From: Tessaracoccus timonensis
GTDB taxonomy: Bacteria; Actinomycetota; Actinomycetes; Propionibacteriales; Propionibacteriaceae
NCBI RefSeq assembly: GCF_900343145.1
Contig: NZ_LT996886.1
Span: 1,860,001 to 1,924,000, forward strand
Length of the DNA: 64,000 nucleotides
Reading direction: 5' to 3'
This document shows positions 41,915 to 49,690 of the stretch, piece after piece. The position numbers were made by a program, and so were the translations under genes. Every line of letters begins with the position of its first letter. Positions within the stretch are counted from its first letter, which is position 1. The notes beneath the pieces were generated by a model. That model made no database searches. It saw nothing but the letters and a program-made list of their open reading frames with translations, and was not told the DNA's origin.

Positions 41915-42248
41915 TCCCAGCAACCCCATGAACGCCTCGATGCGGGCCCTGCTCGTGTTCGAGATCATCGTCGCGTGGCTCTCGTTTCCCGGCATGTTGC
42001 AGGTAGCCGGAGCGGACGTGGGCATGGCAGTAGCGGCGTGCTCGGTGGAGACGCTGCTGCTCGTCGCCGCCGCGGGCGGAATCAAGAAATCATGGGGATA
42101 CCCCGTCGGGTGGCTTGGGCAGGCAGGCCTCCTGCTACTGGGGCTCCTCACCTGGTGGATGTACGTGATGGGTGCAATCTTCGCCCTGCTGTGGATAACC
42201 TCATACGTACTCGGTAAACGAATCGAAGCAAAGAAGGAAGCCCAGTGA
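41904..42248 (+). CDS. DUF4233 family membrane protein
   Basis: 114 residues overlapping the folC end by 11 nt and the ndk start by 4 nt. Three to four hydrophobic helices: LLVFEIIVAWLSFPGMLQV, AACSVETLLLVAAAGG and LLLLGLLTWWMYVMGAIFALLWI, ending in a basic tail. The family is defined by this position between folC and ndk in actinobacteria; its function is not known. Confidence 0.88.
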   Translation: MRLDPSNPMNASMRALLVFEIIVAWLSFPGMLQVAGADVGMAVAACSVETLLLVAAAGGIKKSWGYPVGWLGQAGLLLLGLLTWWMYVMGAIFALLWITSYVLGKRIEAKKEAQ

Positions 42249-42649
42249 ACGAGACATTCGTCATCATCAAACCCGACGCGGTGGCCGCCGGCCATGTCGG
42301 CCATATCCTCACCACCTACGAGGATGCGGGGCTCACCGTCGAAGCCATGGAACTGCGCACCATCGACGGCGCCTTCTCCGACCAGCACTACGCCGAGCAC
42401 CTGGAACGCGACTACTACCCGCCGTTGCGCGAGTTCATGACCTCCGGCCCGCTCGTAGCGGTGATCCTCTCCGGCGACGACGCCATCCAGAAGGTGCGTG
42501 CATTGAACGGTGTCACCGACCCGTCGAAGGCCGACGAGGGCACCATCCGGCAGCGCTTCGGCACGAGCGTGCGCGAAAACGGTGTGCACGCGTCCGACTC
42601 GGAGGCCACGGCTGCCTCTGAGATCGCGCTCTGGTTCCCGCAGCGCTAA
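42245..42649 (+). CDS. ndk: Nucleoside diphosphate kinase
   Basis: 134 residues from a GTG overlapping the DUF4233 stop. It starts ETFVIIKPDAVAAGHVGHIL and has the nucleotide site ADEGTIRQRF; the phosphorylated histidine is H115 in ENGVHASDS. It equilibrates nucleoside tri- and diphosphates. The Kpn-loop segment is slightly divergent (TDPSKADEG). A 19 bp-arm hairpin starts 18 nt downstream. Confidence 0.95.
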   Translation: MNETFVIIKPDAVAAGHVGHILTTYEDAGLTVEAMELRTIDGAFSDQHYAEHLERDYYPPLREFMTSGPLVAVILSGDDAIQKVRALNGVTDPSKADEGTIRQRFGTSVRENGVHASDSEATAASEIALWFPQR

Positions 42650-42667
42650 CGGCTTCAGCGTGACCCG

Positions 42668-42740
42668 CGACTGAGCGCACACCAGATCGCTATTTTCGCC
42701 TTTTTGGAGGCATTTTCGTCGTCTGGTGTGCGCTCAGTCG
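42668..42740. repeat. Long two-tier hairpin between ndk and radical SAM gene
   Basis: 19 nt arms 42668-42686 (CGACTGAGCGCACACCAGA) and 42722-42740 are perfectly complementary around 35 nt. The centre contains GCCT, a T-rich loop and AGGC, a small inner hairpin resembling that of copy A at 12748. The arm sequence is unique in this window. Confidence 0.8.
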
Positions 42741-42810
42741 TGCAACGCGCTGGTAGGTGCCCGCGGATGATTCCCGGCTCGCGCCATACGGCAGTTACAA
42801 TCGGCGCGTT

Positions 42811-44760
42811 ATGACTGCCACCATGCCAGGACAGACCCTGTTCCCCGAGCTCGAGCCGTTGCTCGCGCAGGTCTCCAAGCCCATCCAATACGTGGGCGGT
42901 GAGCTCAACTCCGTCGTGAAGGAATGGGACGCCGTCGACGTGCGCTGGGCGCTCGCGTACCCCGATGCCTACGAGGTTGGGCAGCCCAACCAGGGCGTCG
43001 CCATCCTCTACGAGATCCTCAACGAGCAGGACTGGATCCTGGCCGAACGCACCTACTCCGTGTGGCCCGACATGGCCACTCGGATGAGGGAAGCACGCAT
43101 CCCTCAGTTCACCCTCGACGCGCACCGCGCCATCGGTGACTTCGACGTGTTCGGGCTCAGCTTCTCCACTGAGCTCGGGTACACCAACCTGCTGAGCATG
43201 CTCGACCTGGCCGGCATCCCGCTGCACGCCGATGAGCGCGGCGACGGGGACCCCATCGTCGTGGCCGGCGGGCACGCGGCCTTCAACCCGGAACCCATCG
43301 CCGACTTCATCGACGTTGCGGTGCTCGGCGACGGCGAGGAGGCGTCGCTGCACATCTCTGACATTGTGCGCGAGTGGAAGCAGGAAGGGCGCCCCGGAGG
43401 CCGCGACGGGCTCCTGGAACGCCTGGCCGAAACGGGTGCGTTCTACATCCCACGCTTCTACGACGTCGAATACCTTGACGACGGCCGCATCATGCGCGTC
43501 GCGCCAAACCGTCCGGCCGCGCCGTTCCAGGTGCGCAAGCACACGCTCATGGACCTCGACGCGTGGCCATACCCAAAGAAGCCGATTGTTCCGCTCGCGG
43601 AGACCGTGCACGAACGCTACTCGGTGGAGATCTTCCGCGGTTGCACCCGCGGCTGCCGCTTCTGCCAGGCGGGCATGATCACCCGCCCGGTCCGCGAGCG
43701 CAACATTCAGACCATTGGTGAGATGGTGGCTGGCGGACTCGAGGCGACCGGCCTGGAGGAGATCGGCCTGTTGTCGCTGTCGTCGGCCGATCATTCCGAG
43801 ATCGCCGACGTCACCAAGCAACTGGCGGACCGCTACGAGGGCACCAACGTGTCGCTCTCGCTGCCCAGCACCCGCGTCGATGCGTTCAACATCGACCTCG
43901 CCAATGAGCTCAGCCGCAACGGTCGACGCTCGGGCCTCACCTTCGCGCCCGAGGGCGGTTCGGAGCGGATGCGCAAGGTCATCAACAAGATGGTCACCGA
44001 GGACGACCTCATCGACACCGTCGCCACCGCGTTCGGCAACGGTTGGCGGCAAGTGAAGCTGTACTTCATGTGCGGCCTGCCTACCGAGACCGACGAGGAC
44101 GTGCTCGCCATCGCGGATATGGCGGCTCGCGTGATCGAGACTGGGCGGAAAGTGGCAGGCACGAAGGATATCCGCTGCACCGTGTCGATCGGCGGATTCG
44201 TGCCGAAGCCGCACACGCCCTTCCAATGGGCCGCGCAAGCGAGCGCAGAGACGATCAACCACCGCCTCTACGCGCTGCGCGACAAGATCCGTGAGAACCG
44301 CCACTACGGCAAATCGATCGGGCTGCGCTACCACGAGGGCGAGCCGGGCATCGTCGAAGGACTGCTGAGCCGCGGTGATCGTCGCGTCGGGAAGGTCATC
44401 GAACGCGTGTGGCGCGAGGGCGGCCAGTTCGATGGCTGGAGCGAGCACTTCAGCTACGAACGCTGGGTGCAGTGCGCCAACGAAGAACTCGCGCCGTTCG
44501 GCGTCGACCTCGACTGGTTCACCACGCGCGAGCGTGAGTACGAGGAAATCCTCCCGTGGGATCACCTCGACTCCGGCCTCGACCGCGACTGGCTGTGGGA
44601 AGACTGGCAGGAGGCGCTCGACGAGCAACCCGTCGACGACTGCCGCTGGACACCCTGCTACGACTGTGGGGTGTGCCCGCAGATGGGCACGGACATCCAG
44701 ATCGGCCCGACGGGGCAGACCCTGATCCCGCTGAGCGTCGTGAAGCGTGACCTGAGCTGA
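42811..44760 (+). CDS. TIGR03960-type B12-binding radical SAM protein
   Basis: 649 residues from the ATG at 42811, 9 nt after TACAAT; the frame open upstream to 42757 is not supported. The N-terminal B12-like domain (~40-200) is followed by the radical SAM cluster C278-x3-C282-x2-C285 (CTRGCRFC), then a TIM barrel and a TRAM-like C-terminal part (CRWTPCYDCGVCPQMG). The family nearly always occurs with a DUF2344 gene, as here at 45674, and with rne. The reaction is not established; rRNA or tRNA modification has been suggested. A lipoprotein gene interrupts the usual pair. Confidence 0.9.
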   Translation: MTATMPGQTLFPELEPLLAQVSKPIQYVGGELNSVVKEWDAVDVRWALAYPDAYEVGQPNQGVAILYEILNEQDWILAERTYSVWPDMATRMREARIPQFTLDAHRAIGDFDVFGLSFSTELGYTNLLSMLDLAGIPLHADERGDGDPIVVAGGHAAFNPEPIADFIDVAVLGDGEEASLHISDIVREWKQEGRPGGRDGLLERLAETGAFYIPRFYDVEYLDDGRIMRVAPNRPAAPFQVRKHTLMDLDAWPYPKKPIVPLAETVHERYSVEIFRGCTRGCRFCQAGMITRPVRERNIQTIGEMVAGGLEATGLEEIGLLSLSSADHSEIADVTKQLADRYEGTNVSLSLPSTRVDAFNIDLANELSRNGRRSGLTFAPEGGSERMRKVINKMVTEDDLIDTVATAFGNGWRQVKLYFMCGLPTETDEDVLAIADMAARVIETGRKVAGTKDIRCTVSIGGFVPKPHTPFQWAAQASAETINHRLYALRDKIRENRHYGKSIGLRYHEGEPGIVEGLLSRGDRRVGKVIERVWREGGQFDGWSEHFSYERWVQCANEELAPFGVDLDWFTTREREYEEILPWDHLDSGLDRDWLWEDWQEALDEQPVDDCRWTPCYDCGVCPQMGTDIQIGPTGQTLIPLSVVKRDLS

Positions 44761-44775
44761 CGCCATACTCGTTGT

Positions 44776-45627
44776 ATGCGAATCATTCGGGGCATCGTCG
44801 CCATCCTCGCGGCTGTGGCCTTGGCCGGGTGCAGTCTTCTCAACAATAAGGACGGCGAGAACAAAGAGCAGCTCATTGCGGAGCTGAGCGCCATCGACGG
44901 CGTGGACCACGTCGAAGTGACGTCCCATGCCACCGCAGGCGGGCTAGGGAGCGCACCGTACCCGAAGGTGCACGGGCGCGACGACCTGAGCCCGGAAGAG
45001 GCGGAGAAGGTGGCTCGACGAGCGCTCGTTCGGGTAGCAGATCTGGACCTCGGTGTCGAACGGTTCCGGTATGTGCAGCAGGTGCATGGCGGCACGTTCG
45101 AGTTGGGGATTTCTCGGAATTTCCGCGAGCCAGGCTTCAGCCCCGAGTCGTTCACGTCGCTCTTCGAAGAACTCCGCCGGGGAGCTACAACAGCCACGTG
45201 GTTCAACCCGGGTTCGGCCTGTGAAATCGTTGCGGAAGGACCATCCGAAACGTTCTATGACTGGTTCGATGCGCCGAATCCTGAGGGCTGTCAGGCGAGC
45301 GTACGGAAATGGGTGTACGAGGGAGTCGAAGTGCGCAATGCAGGGGGGCCTCTTTCCCTTCGTGAACTCGCGCCCATCGCCGAAGGAGGGAAGGTGCGGG
45401 AGATCAGGAACGGCAAGGATGTGCTGGCGCTGCATCCCGCTGACGGGGTGGAGCCCGAGCAGCTTGCTTCAGAGGCCGCAGGCGTCGTTGCGGATCTCCC
45501 TTCAGGCCATGTCATCAGTATCGACGGAGGACGCGTCGAAGTCGCTGACGGCAAGGTGGAGCTGACACCCAAATTCGAGACTGAGAAATCGAAGAGGCTC
45601 GTCGAAGCGATCAACGCACAGCTGTGA
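44776..45627 (+). CDS. Lipoprotein of unknown function
   Basis: 283 residues. The N-terminus is a lipoprotein signal peptide: MRIIRG, a hydrophobic stretch, then the lipobox LAGC with C19. The mature part is mixed alpha/beta with two similar halves, each containing an ELSAIDGVDHVEV- or VVADLPSGHVISIDG-like strand. Such BON-like or division-protein-like repeats are only suggested. It lies between the TIGR03960 and DUF2344 genes, which are normally adjacent, so it is an insertion in that cluster. A CATACT box 6 nt before the ATG hints at its own leaderless transcript. Confidence 0.75.
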   Translation: MRIIRGIVAILAAVALAGCSLLNNKDGENKEQLIAELSAIDGVDHVEVTSHATAGGLGSAPYPKVHGRDDLSPEEAEKVARRALVRVADLDLGVERFRYVQQVHGGTFELGISRNFREPGFSPESFTSLFEELRRGATTATWFNPGSACEIVAEGPSETFYDWFDAPNPEGCQASVRKWVYEGVEVRNAGGPLSLRELAPIAEGGKVREIRNGKDVLALHPADGVEPEQLASEAAGVVADLPSGHVISIDGGRVEVADGKVELTPKFETEKSKRLVEAINAQL

Positions 45628-45673
45628 CGCTGCGCGTCGTTCGGGGCGATCGCGCCCGGTAGAGTGATGCCTC

Positions 45674-46372
45674 GTGAGTAAGCGCAAGCAGCCTCCCCAG
45701 CAGCCACCCCCGGTGCAGAAACTTCGTATCCGATACGCCAAACGCGGGGCGGCGAGGTTCACGTCGCATCGTGATTTCGGCCGTGCCCTCGAGCGCGCGC
45801 TGCGCCGGGCCGATGTGCCGATGGCCTACTCATCGGGCTTCAACCCGCACCCGCGCATCTCGTACGCCAACGCCGCGCCCACCTCCGCCGCATCCGAGGC
45901 GGAGTACGTGGAACTCGGGCTTGCCCAGCGCTGCTCGCCGGAGAAGGTGCAGGAGGCCCTGAACTCGTCGCTGCCGAACGGCTTTGTCGTCCTCGACGCC
46001 GCCGACGCAGTGCCCGAGTCGCTCGGCGACCTTCTGCAGGCATCCGACTGGGAGGTGTCGCTGCCCGACGTCGACCCCGCCACGATGGAGGGTGCCGTCG
46101 CGCGGTTCCTCGCCGAAGACAGCCACGAGGTGGAGCGCATGACGAAGAACGGCCTTCGCACGTTCGACGCCCGGGCCGCGGTGCTGCACTGCACCACCGA
46201 TGCTCAGCTGCTCACGATGCGCCTGCGGCACACCGTGCCGTTGGTTCGGCCCGACGATGTGGTCACCGCGCTGCGTTCGCTGGAGCCCGCTCTCGCGGGG
46301 CAGCCGTTGCTGCGACGCATCTGCCAGGGCCCGCTCGCAGACGGTGAGATCGGCGACCCGCTGCGCCCCTAA
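45674..46372 (+). CDS. DUF2344 / TIGR03936 family protein
   Basis: 232 residues from the GTG at 45674, 8 nt after TAGAGT. It has the family signature KLRIRYAKRGAARFTSHRDFGRALERALRRADVPMAYSSGFNPHPRIS split over ~18-60, followed by LGLAQRCSPEKV. The protein is always found fused to or next to the TIGR03960 radical SAM protein and is thought to work with it on an RNA substrate. rne follows, as in most actinobacteria. Confidence 0.88.
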   Translation: MSKRKQPPQQPPPVQKLRIRYAKRGAARFTSHRDFGRALERALRRADVPMAYSSGFNPHPRISYANAAPTSAASEAEYVELGLAQRCSPEKVQEALNSSLPNGFVVLDAADAVPESLGDLLQASDWEVSLPDVDPATMEGAVARFLAEDSHEVERMTKNGLRTFDARAAVLHCTTDAQLLTMRLRHTVPLVRPDDVVTALRSLEPALAGQPLLRRICQGPLADGEIGDPLRP

Positions 46373-46596
46373 CTACTCGCGCGAAAGTCCGGACGTTGCC
46401 GCGTCGATGTGGCAAGAATTTGGCTTCGTGTGCGAAGATAGCTGCAGGTCAAGGCGCCGCCGGCGCCACCGGGAAGCACGAGGCTGCACCGCGACATAGG
46501 TTTGCACGCGACTGCCTCGTAGCGCCTGGGGGCCATAGGTTTTTGGCACAACACGGTTGTGCCCGTCCGCGCATCATGCGCGTAAGGAGTTTCTCC
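46373..46596 (+). promoter_or_regulatory. rne 5' leader with hairpins
   Basis: The 224 bp before rne hold GGCACAA/TTGTGCC (46545-46551 with 46557-46563) and, directly upstream of the ribosome binding site, GCGC/GCGC at 46569-46581. A G+C-rich segment around 46455-46475 can also fold. RNase E mRNAs are often autoregulated through 5' leader structures; that role here is inferred. Confidence 0.4.
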
Positions 46597-49266
46597 ATGA
46601 CCGACCAGGTCGTACCCGAATCTAACGAGCCATCTGAATCCGCGCGTCCGCGTCGCCGACGTGCGGCATCGCGCCCGGCAGGCGCCCCGGTGAAGGTGGA
46701 AGTGAGCGCTGCAGAAGCGCAGACGAGCGCCGCGCAGGTCGACGCCGAGGCGGCGCAGCCCGCCGCGGAGCCCGCGGAGGAGGCGCCTAAGCGTCCTGCC
46801 AGGCGCCGCGCCACCCGCAAGGCGGCACCCGCCGCTGCAGACGAGGCCGTCGTCGTCACCGGCGACGCGCCGAAGCAGGCTGAGGCACCGACGCAGGAGT
46901 CGGCGTCTGCGGATGAACCCGCAGCCGAAGAGCAGAAGCCGACGCGTCGCCGCCGCTCGACGAAACGCCAGGAGGAAGCTCCCGCGGAATCGAGCGAGAA
47001 TTCGGGCGAGTCGGAGCAGAAGCCCAAGTCGACGTCAAGGCGCAAGAAGGCGACGCCCCAAGAAGACAGCGCGGTAGAGGCACCGGCGGCGGATGCGTCG
47101 TCGGCAGAAGCTCCGGTGGAGGAGGCCCCGGCGGAGGAGAAGCCCACCAGGAGCCGCCGTCGACGCTCGCCCAAGAGCGAAGCCCCAGCGGAGGACGCGC
47201 CGACGCCGTCCACCGAGCCCGCCCAGGACGAGTCTGCAGAAGACAGCGGCGAAGAAGACGACGTGTCTGCCAAGCTGGCCGAAGCGGAGAAGCTGGCGCA
47301 GGCTCGTCGCGAGGTGGTCGCCAACCCGTTCATGAGCAGCGAGGATCGCGAGAAGCAGCTCGCCGAGCTTGCCGGAGCTATCGCCGGCGGTGACGATGGC
47401 GAGGACGACCAGTCCGACGACGAGGATGCCGCCGACAAGGCGCAAGAGTCCGATTCCAGCGACGAGAACGACGAGTCCGAGTCACAAGACAACGACTCGG
47501 GCGACGACAACCAGGTGGAGGACAAGCCGTCGAGACGTCGTCGTCGACGCGGTGGCCGGCGCCGGCGTCGCGGTAACAACAACCGCGACAACGACGACAA
47601 CGATGACGATTCCGACGACAGCAGCGACGACGACTCCGACGACAACGCCGAGAAGTCGAGCGACCAGTCCGACGATGGCTCTGACGCCGACAAGAACGAC
47701 GACAAGAGCAAGGACGACGAGGACAACGGCGACAACGGTGACAACGGCACCTCTCGCCGTCGCCGTCGACGTCGCCGCCGGGGTGGGAGCGGCAGCTCCG
47801 ATTCGAGCGACGACGAGGTCACTGGCATCGAAGGCTCCACGCGGATGGAGGCCAAGCGGCAGCGTCGCAAGGAATCGCGTGCGGCGGGCCGACGTCGTGC
47901 TCCCATCCTGAGCGAAGCCGAGTTCCTTGCGCGCCGCGAATCCGTGAACCGCAAGCTCGTGGTGCGACAGAGCGAGGAGTACACGCAGCTCGCCGTACTC
48001 GAAGACGACATTTTGGTGGAGCACTACGTCGACCGCCCGTCGGCGTCGTCGCTCATCGGCAACATCTACCTCGGCAAGATCCAGAACGTGCTGCCGAGCA
48101 TGGAAGCCGCCTTCATCGACATCGGCCGCGGACGCAATGCCGTGCTGTACGCGGGCGAGGTCGACTGGGATTCCTTCGGCGTGACCGGTGAAGACCGCAA
48201 GGTCGAGAACGTCCTCAAGTCCGGGCAGACCATCGTCGTGCAGGTCACGAAAGACCCGGTGGGGCAGAAGGGCGCCAGGCTCACGCATCACATCTCGCTG
48301 CCTGGCCGCTACATCGTCTACTCGCCGGGCGGTCATCTCTCCGGCATCTCCCGCAAGCTGCCCGACACCGAGCGTTCACGCCTGCGCAGCGTGCTTGGCA
48401 ACCACATCTCCGACGAGGAGTCGGTGATCGTCCGTACCGCGGCGGAGGGCGTCGGCGAAGAAGATCTGGTGCGCGACATCAGCCGGCTGAAGGCCCAGTG
48501 GGAAGTGATCGAGAAGCGCTCGAAGCAAGGGGGAGCACCCCACGCGCTCTACACCGAGCCCGATCTCACGCTGCGCATCATCCGCGACCTCTTCACCGAG
48601 GATTTCGAGCAGATTCAGGTGCAAGGCAACGGCGGCCCCGAGGACGCCTTCGACGCCATCTCGGCCTACGTCGGGCACGTCGCGCCGAACTTGCTGGATC
48701 GCGTGCAGCACTACGAGCCGGGCGAGGACGGCAAGGACGTCTTCGCGGTGCACCGCATCGACGAACAGATCGCCAAGGCGCTCGACCGCAAGGTGTTCCT
48801 CCCGTCGGGCGGATCACTCGTGATTGATCGCACCGAGGCCATGACCGTGATCGACGTCAACACCGGACGCTTCACCGGGTCGGGCGGCAACCTCGAGGCC
48901 ACGGTGACATCGAACAACCTCGAGGCTGCGGAGGAGATCGTCCGCCAGCTGCGCCTGCGTGACCTGGGCGGCATCATCGTCGTCGACTTCATCGACATGG
49001 TGCTCCCCAGCAACCGCGAGCTGCTGCTGCGCCGCCTCGTCGAATGCCTCAGCCGCGACCGTACCCGCCACCAGGTAGCGGAGGTCACGAGCCTCGGCCT
49101 CGTGCAGATGACGCGCAAGCGCATCGGCACCGGCCTAGCCGAAGCGTTCACTGAGGAGTGCGAGCACTGCCACGGCCAGGGATACCTCAAATTCGAGGAA
49201 CCCACGGACTCCCAGGCCCCGGCAGACGGCGGCGACCGCCCCCAGCGTCGACGCCGCAAGCGCTAG
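46597..49266 (+). CDS. rne: Ribonuclease E/G family protein
   Basis: 889 residues from the ATG at 46597 (AAGGAG, 8 nt spacing). The first ~430 residues are a disordered extension with alternating acidic runs and Arg clusters (RRRRRRGG-type blocks near 310 and 390), likely RNA- and partner-binding. The catalytic part begins with the S1 domain (~470-560, YLGKIQNVLPSMEAAFIDIG). DNase I-like motifs with D753 (DVNTGRF) and D798 (DFIDM) bind the metal. The C-terminus has CEHCHGQG. It processes rRNA and tRNA and starts mRNA decay. Unlike the usual order, rplU-rpmA-obg do not follow. Confidence 0.95.
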   Translation: MTDQVVPESNEPSESARPRRRRAASRPAGAPVKVEVSAAEAQTSAAQVDAEAAQPAAEPAEEAPKRPARRRATRKAAPAAADEAVVVTGDAPKQAEAPTQESASADEPAAEEQKPTRRRRSTKRQEEAPAESSENSGESEQKPKSTSRRKKATPQEDSAVEAPAADASSAEAPVEEAPAEEKPTRSRRRRSPKSEAPAEDAPTPSTEPAQDESAEDSGEEDDVSAKLAEAEKLAQARREVVANPFMSSEDREKQLAELAGAIAGGDDGEDDQSDDEDAADKAQESDSSDENDESESQDNDSGDDNQVEDKPSRRRRRRGGRRRRRGNNNRDNDDNDDDSDDSSDDDSDDNAEKSSDQSDDGSDADKNDDKSKDDEDNGDNGDNGTSRRRRRRRRRGGSGSSDSSDDEVTGIEGSTRMEAKRQRRKESRAAGRRRAPILSEAEFLARRESVNRKLVVRQSEEYTQLAVLEDDILVEHYVDRPSASSLIGNIYLGKIQNVLPSMEAAFIDIGRGRNAVLYAGEVDWDSFGVTGEDRKVENVLKSGQTIVVQVTKDPVGQKGARLTHHISLPGRYIVYSPGGHLSGISRKLPDTERSRLRSVLGNHISDEESVIVRTAAEGVGEEDLVRDISRLKAQWEVIEKRSKQGGAPHALYTEPDLTLRIIRDLFTEDFEQIQVQGNGGPEDAFDAISAYVGHVAPNLLDRVQHYEPGEDGKDVFAVHRIDEQIAKALDRKVFLPSGGSLVIDRTEAMTVIDVNTGRFTGSGGNLEATVTSNNLEAAEEIVRQLRLRDLGGIIVVDFIDMVLPSNRELLLRRLVECLSRDRTRHQVAEVTSLGLVQMTRKRIGTGLAEAFTEECEHCHGQGYLKFEEPTDSQAPADGGDRPQRRRRKR

Positions 49267-49273
49267 CCGCGAT

Positions 49274-49347
49274 GACCGTTTTCCTCCACGCCTGCCAAAA
49301 ATCCTCAGAAGGCTGGGTATCTCAGCTGCGTGTGGAGGATAACGGTC
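49274..49347. repeat. Long hairpin between rne and rpmB
   Basis: 16 nt arms 49274-49289 (GACCGTTTTCCTCCAC) and 49332-49347 pair with one mismatch around 42 nt. The centre contains GCCT...AGGC and an A-run, like the other large hairpins here. It begins 8 nt after the rne stop. Confidence 0.72.
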
Positions 49348-49428
49348 GGATTTGTGCGGACAGGCGAATTTGGGTTAGTCTTGTGCGGTTGCCTGAGCGC
49401 AACGCCCCGTTCTATCAAGGAGATTCTG

Positions 49429-49617
49429 ATGGCTGCCGTGTGTGACATCTGCGCCAAGGGTCCCGGCTTTGGCCATAACGTCCCTTGGTCCAAGAAGAAG
49501 ACCAAGCGCCGCTGGAACCCCAACATCCAGCCGGTGAGCGCGTCCGTCAGCGGGCGTGCCAAGAAGATCAACGCCTGCACAGCGTGCATCAAGTCGGGCA
49601 AGATCCTGGCGAAGTGA
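49429..49617 (+). CDS. rpmB: 50S ribosomal protein L28, zinc-binding form
   Basis: 62 residues from the ATG at 49429 (AAGGAG). It has two CxxC pairs (CDIC near residue 5, CTAC near 50), so it is the zinc-containing C+ paralogue. The KKKTKRRWNPNIQ segment is the family core. It binds 23S rRNA in the large subunit. It stands alone, followed by a terminator, and is not in an rpmB-rpmG operon. Confidence 0.95.
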   Translation: MAAVCDICAKGPGFGHNVPWSKKKTKRRWNPNIQPVSASVSGRAKKINACTACIKSGKILAK

Positions 49618-49636
49618 CGCTGCACTACGCGTAACG

Positions 49637-49666
49637 AACGAGGCGGTCTCATGAGGCCGCCTCGTT
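49637..49666 (+). terminator. Terminator after rpmB
   Basis: AACGAGGCGG (49637-49646) pairs with CCGCCTCGTT (49657-49666), followed by TTGT. Confidence 0.85.
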
Positions 49667-49677
49667 TTGTATCTCGC

Positions 49678-49683
49678 TAGGCT
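49678..49683 (+). promoter_or_regulatory. -10 hexamer of leaderless recG
   Basis: TAGGCT ends 7 nt before the recG ATG at 49691, just after the rpmB terminator. Confidence 0.55.
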
Positions 49684-49690
49684 TTCACTC

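Noticed and set aside
40250-42682. An 810-codon frame antisense to folC and ndk
   Set aside because: Antisense shadow of folC-DUF4233-ndk, with no domain in its translation.
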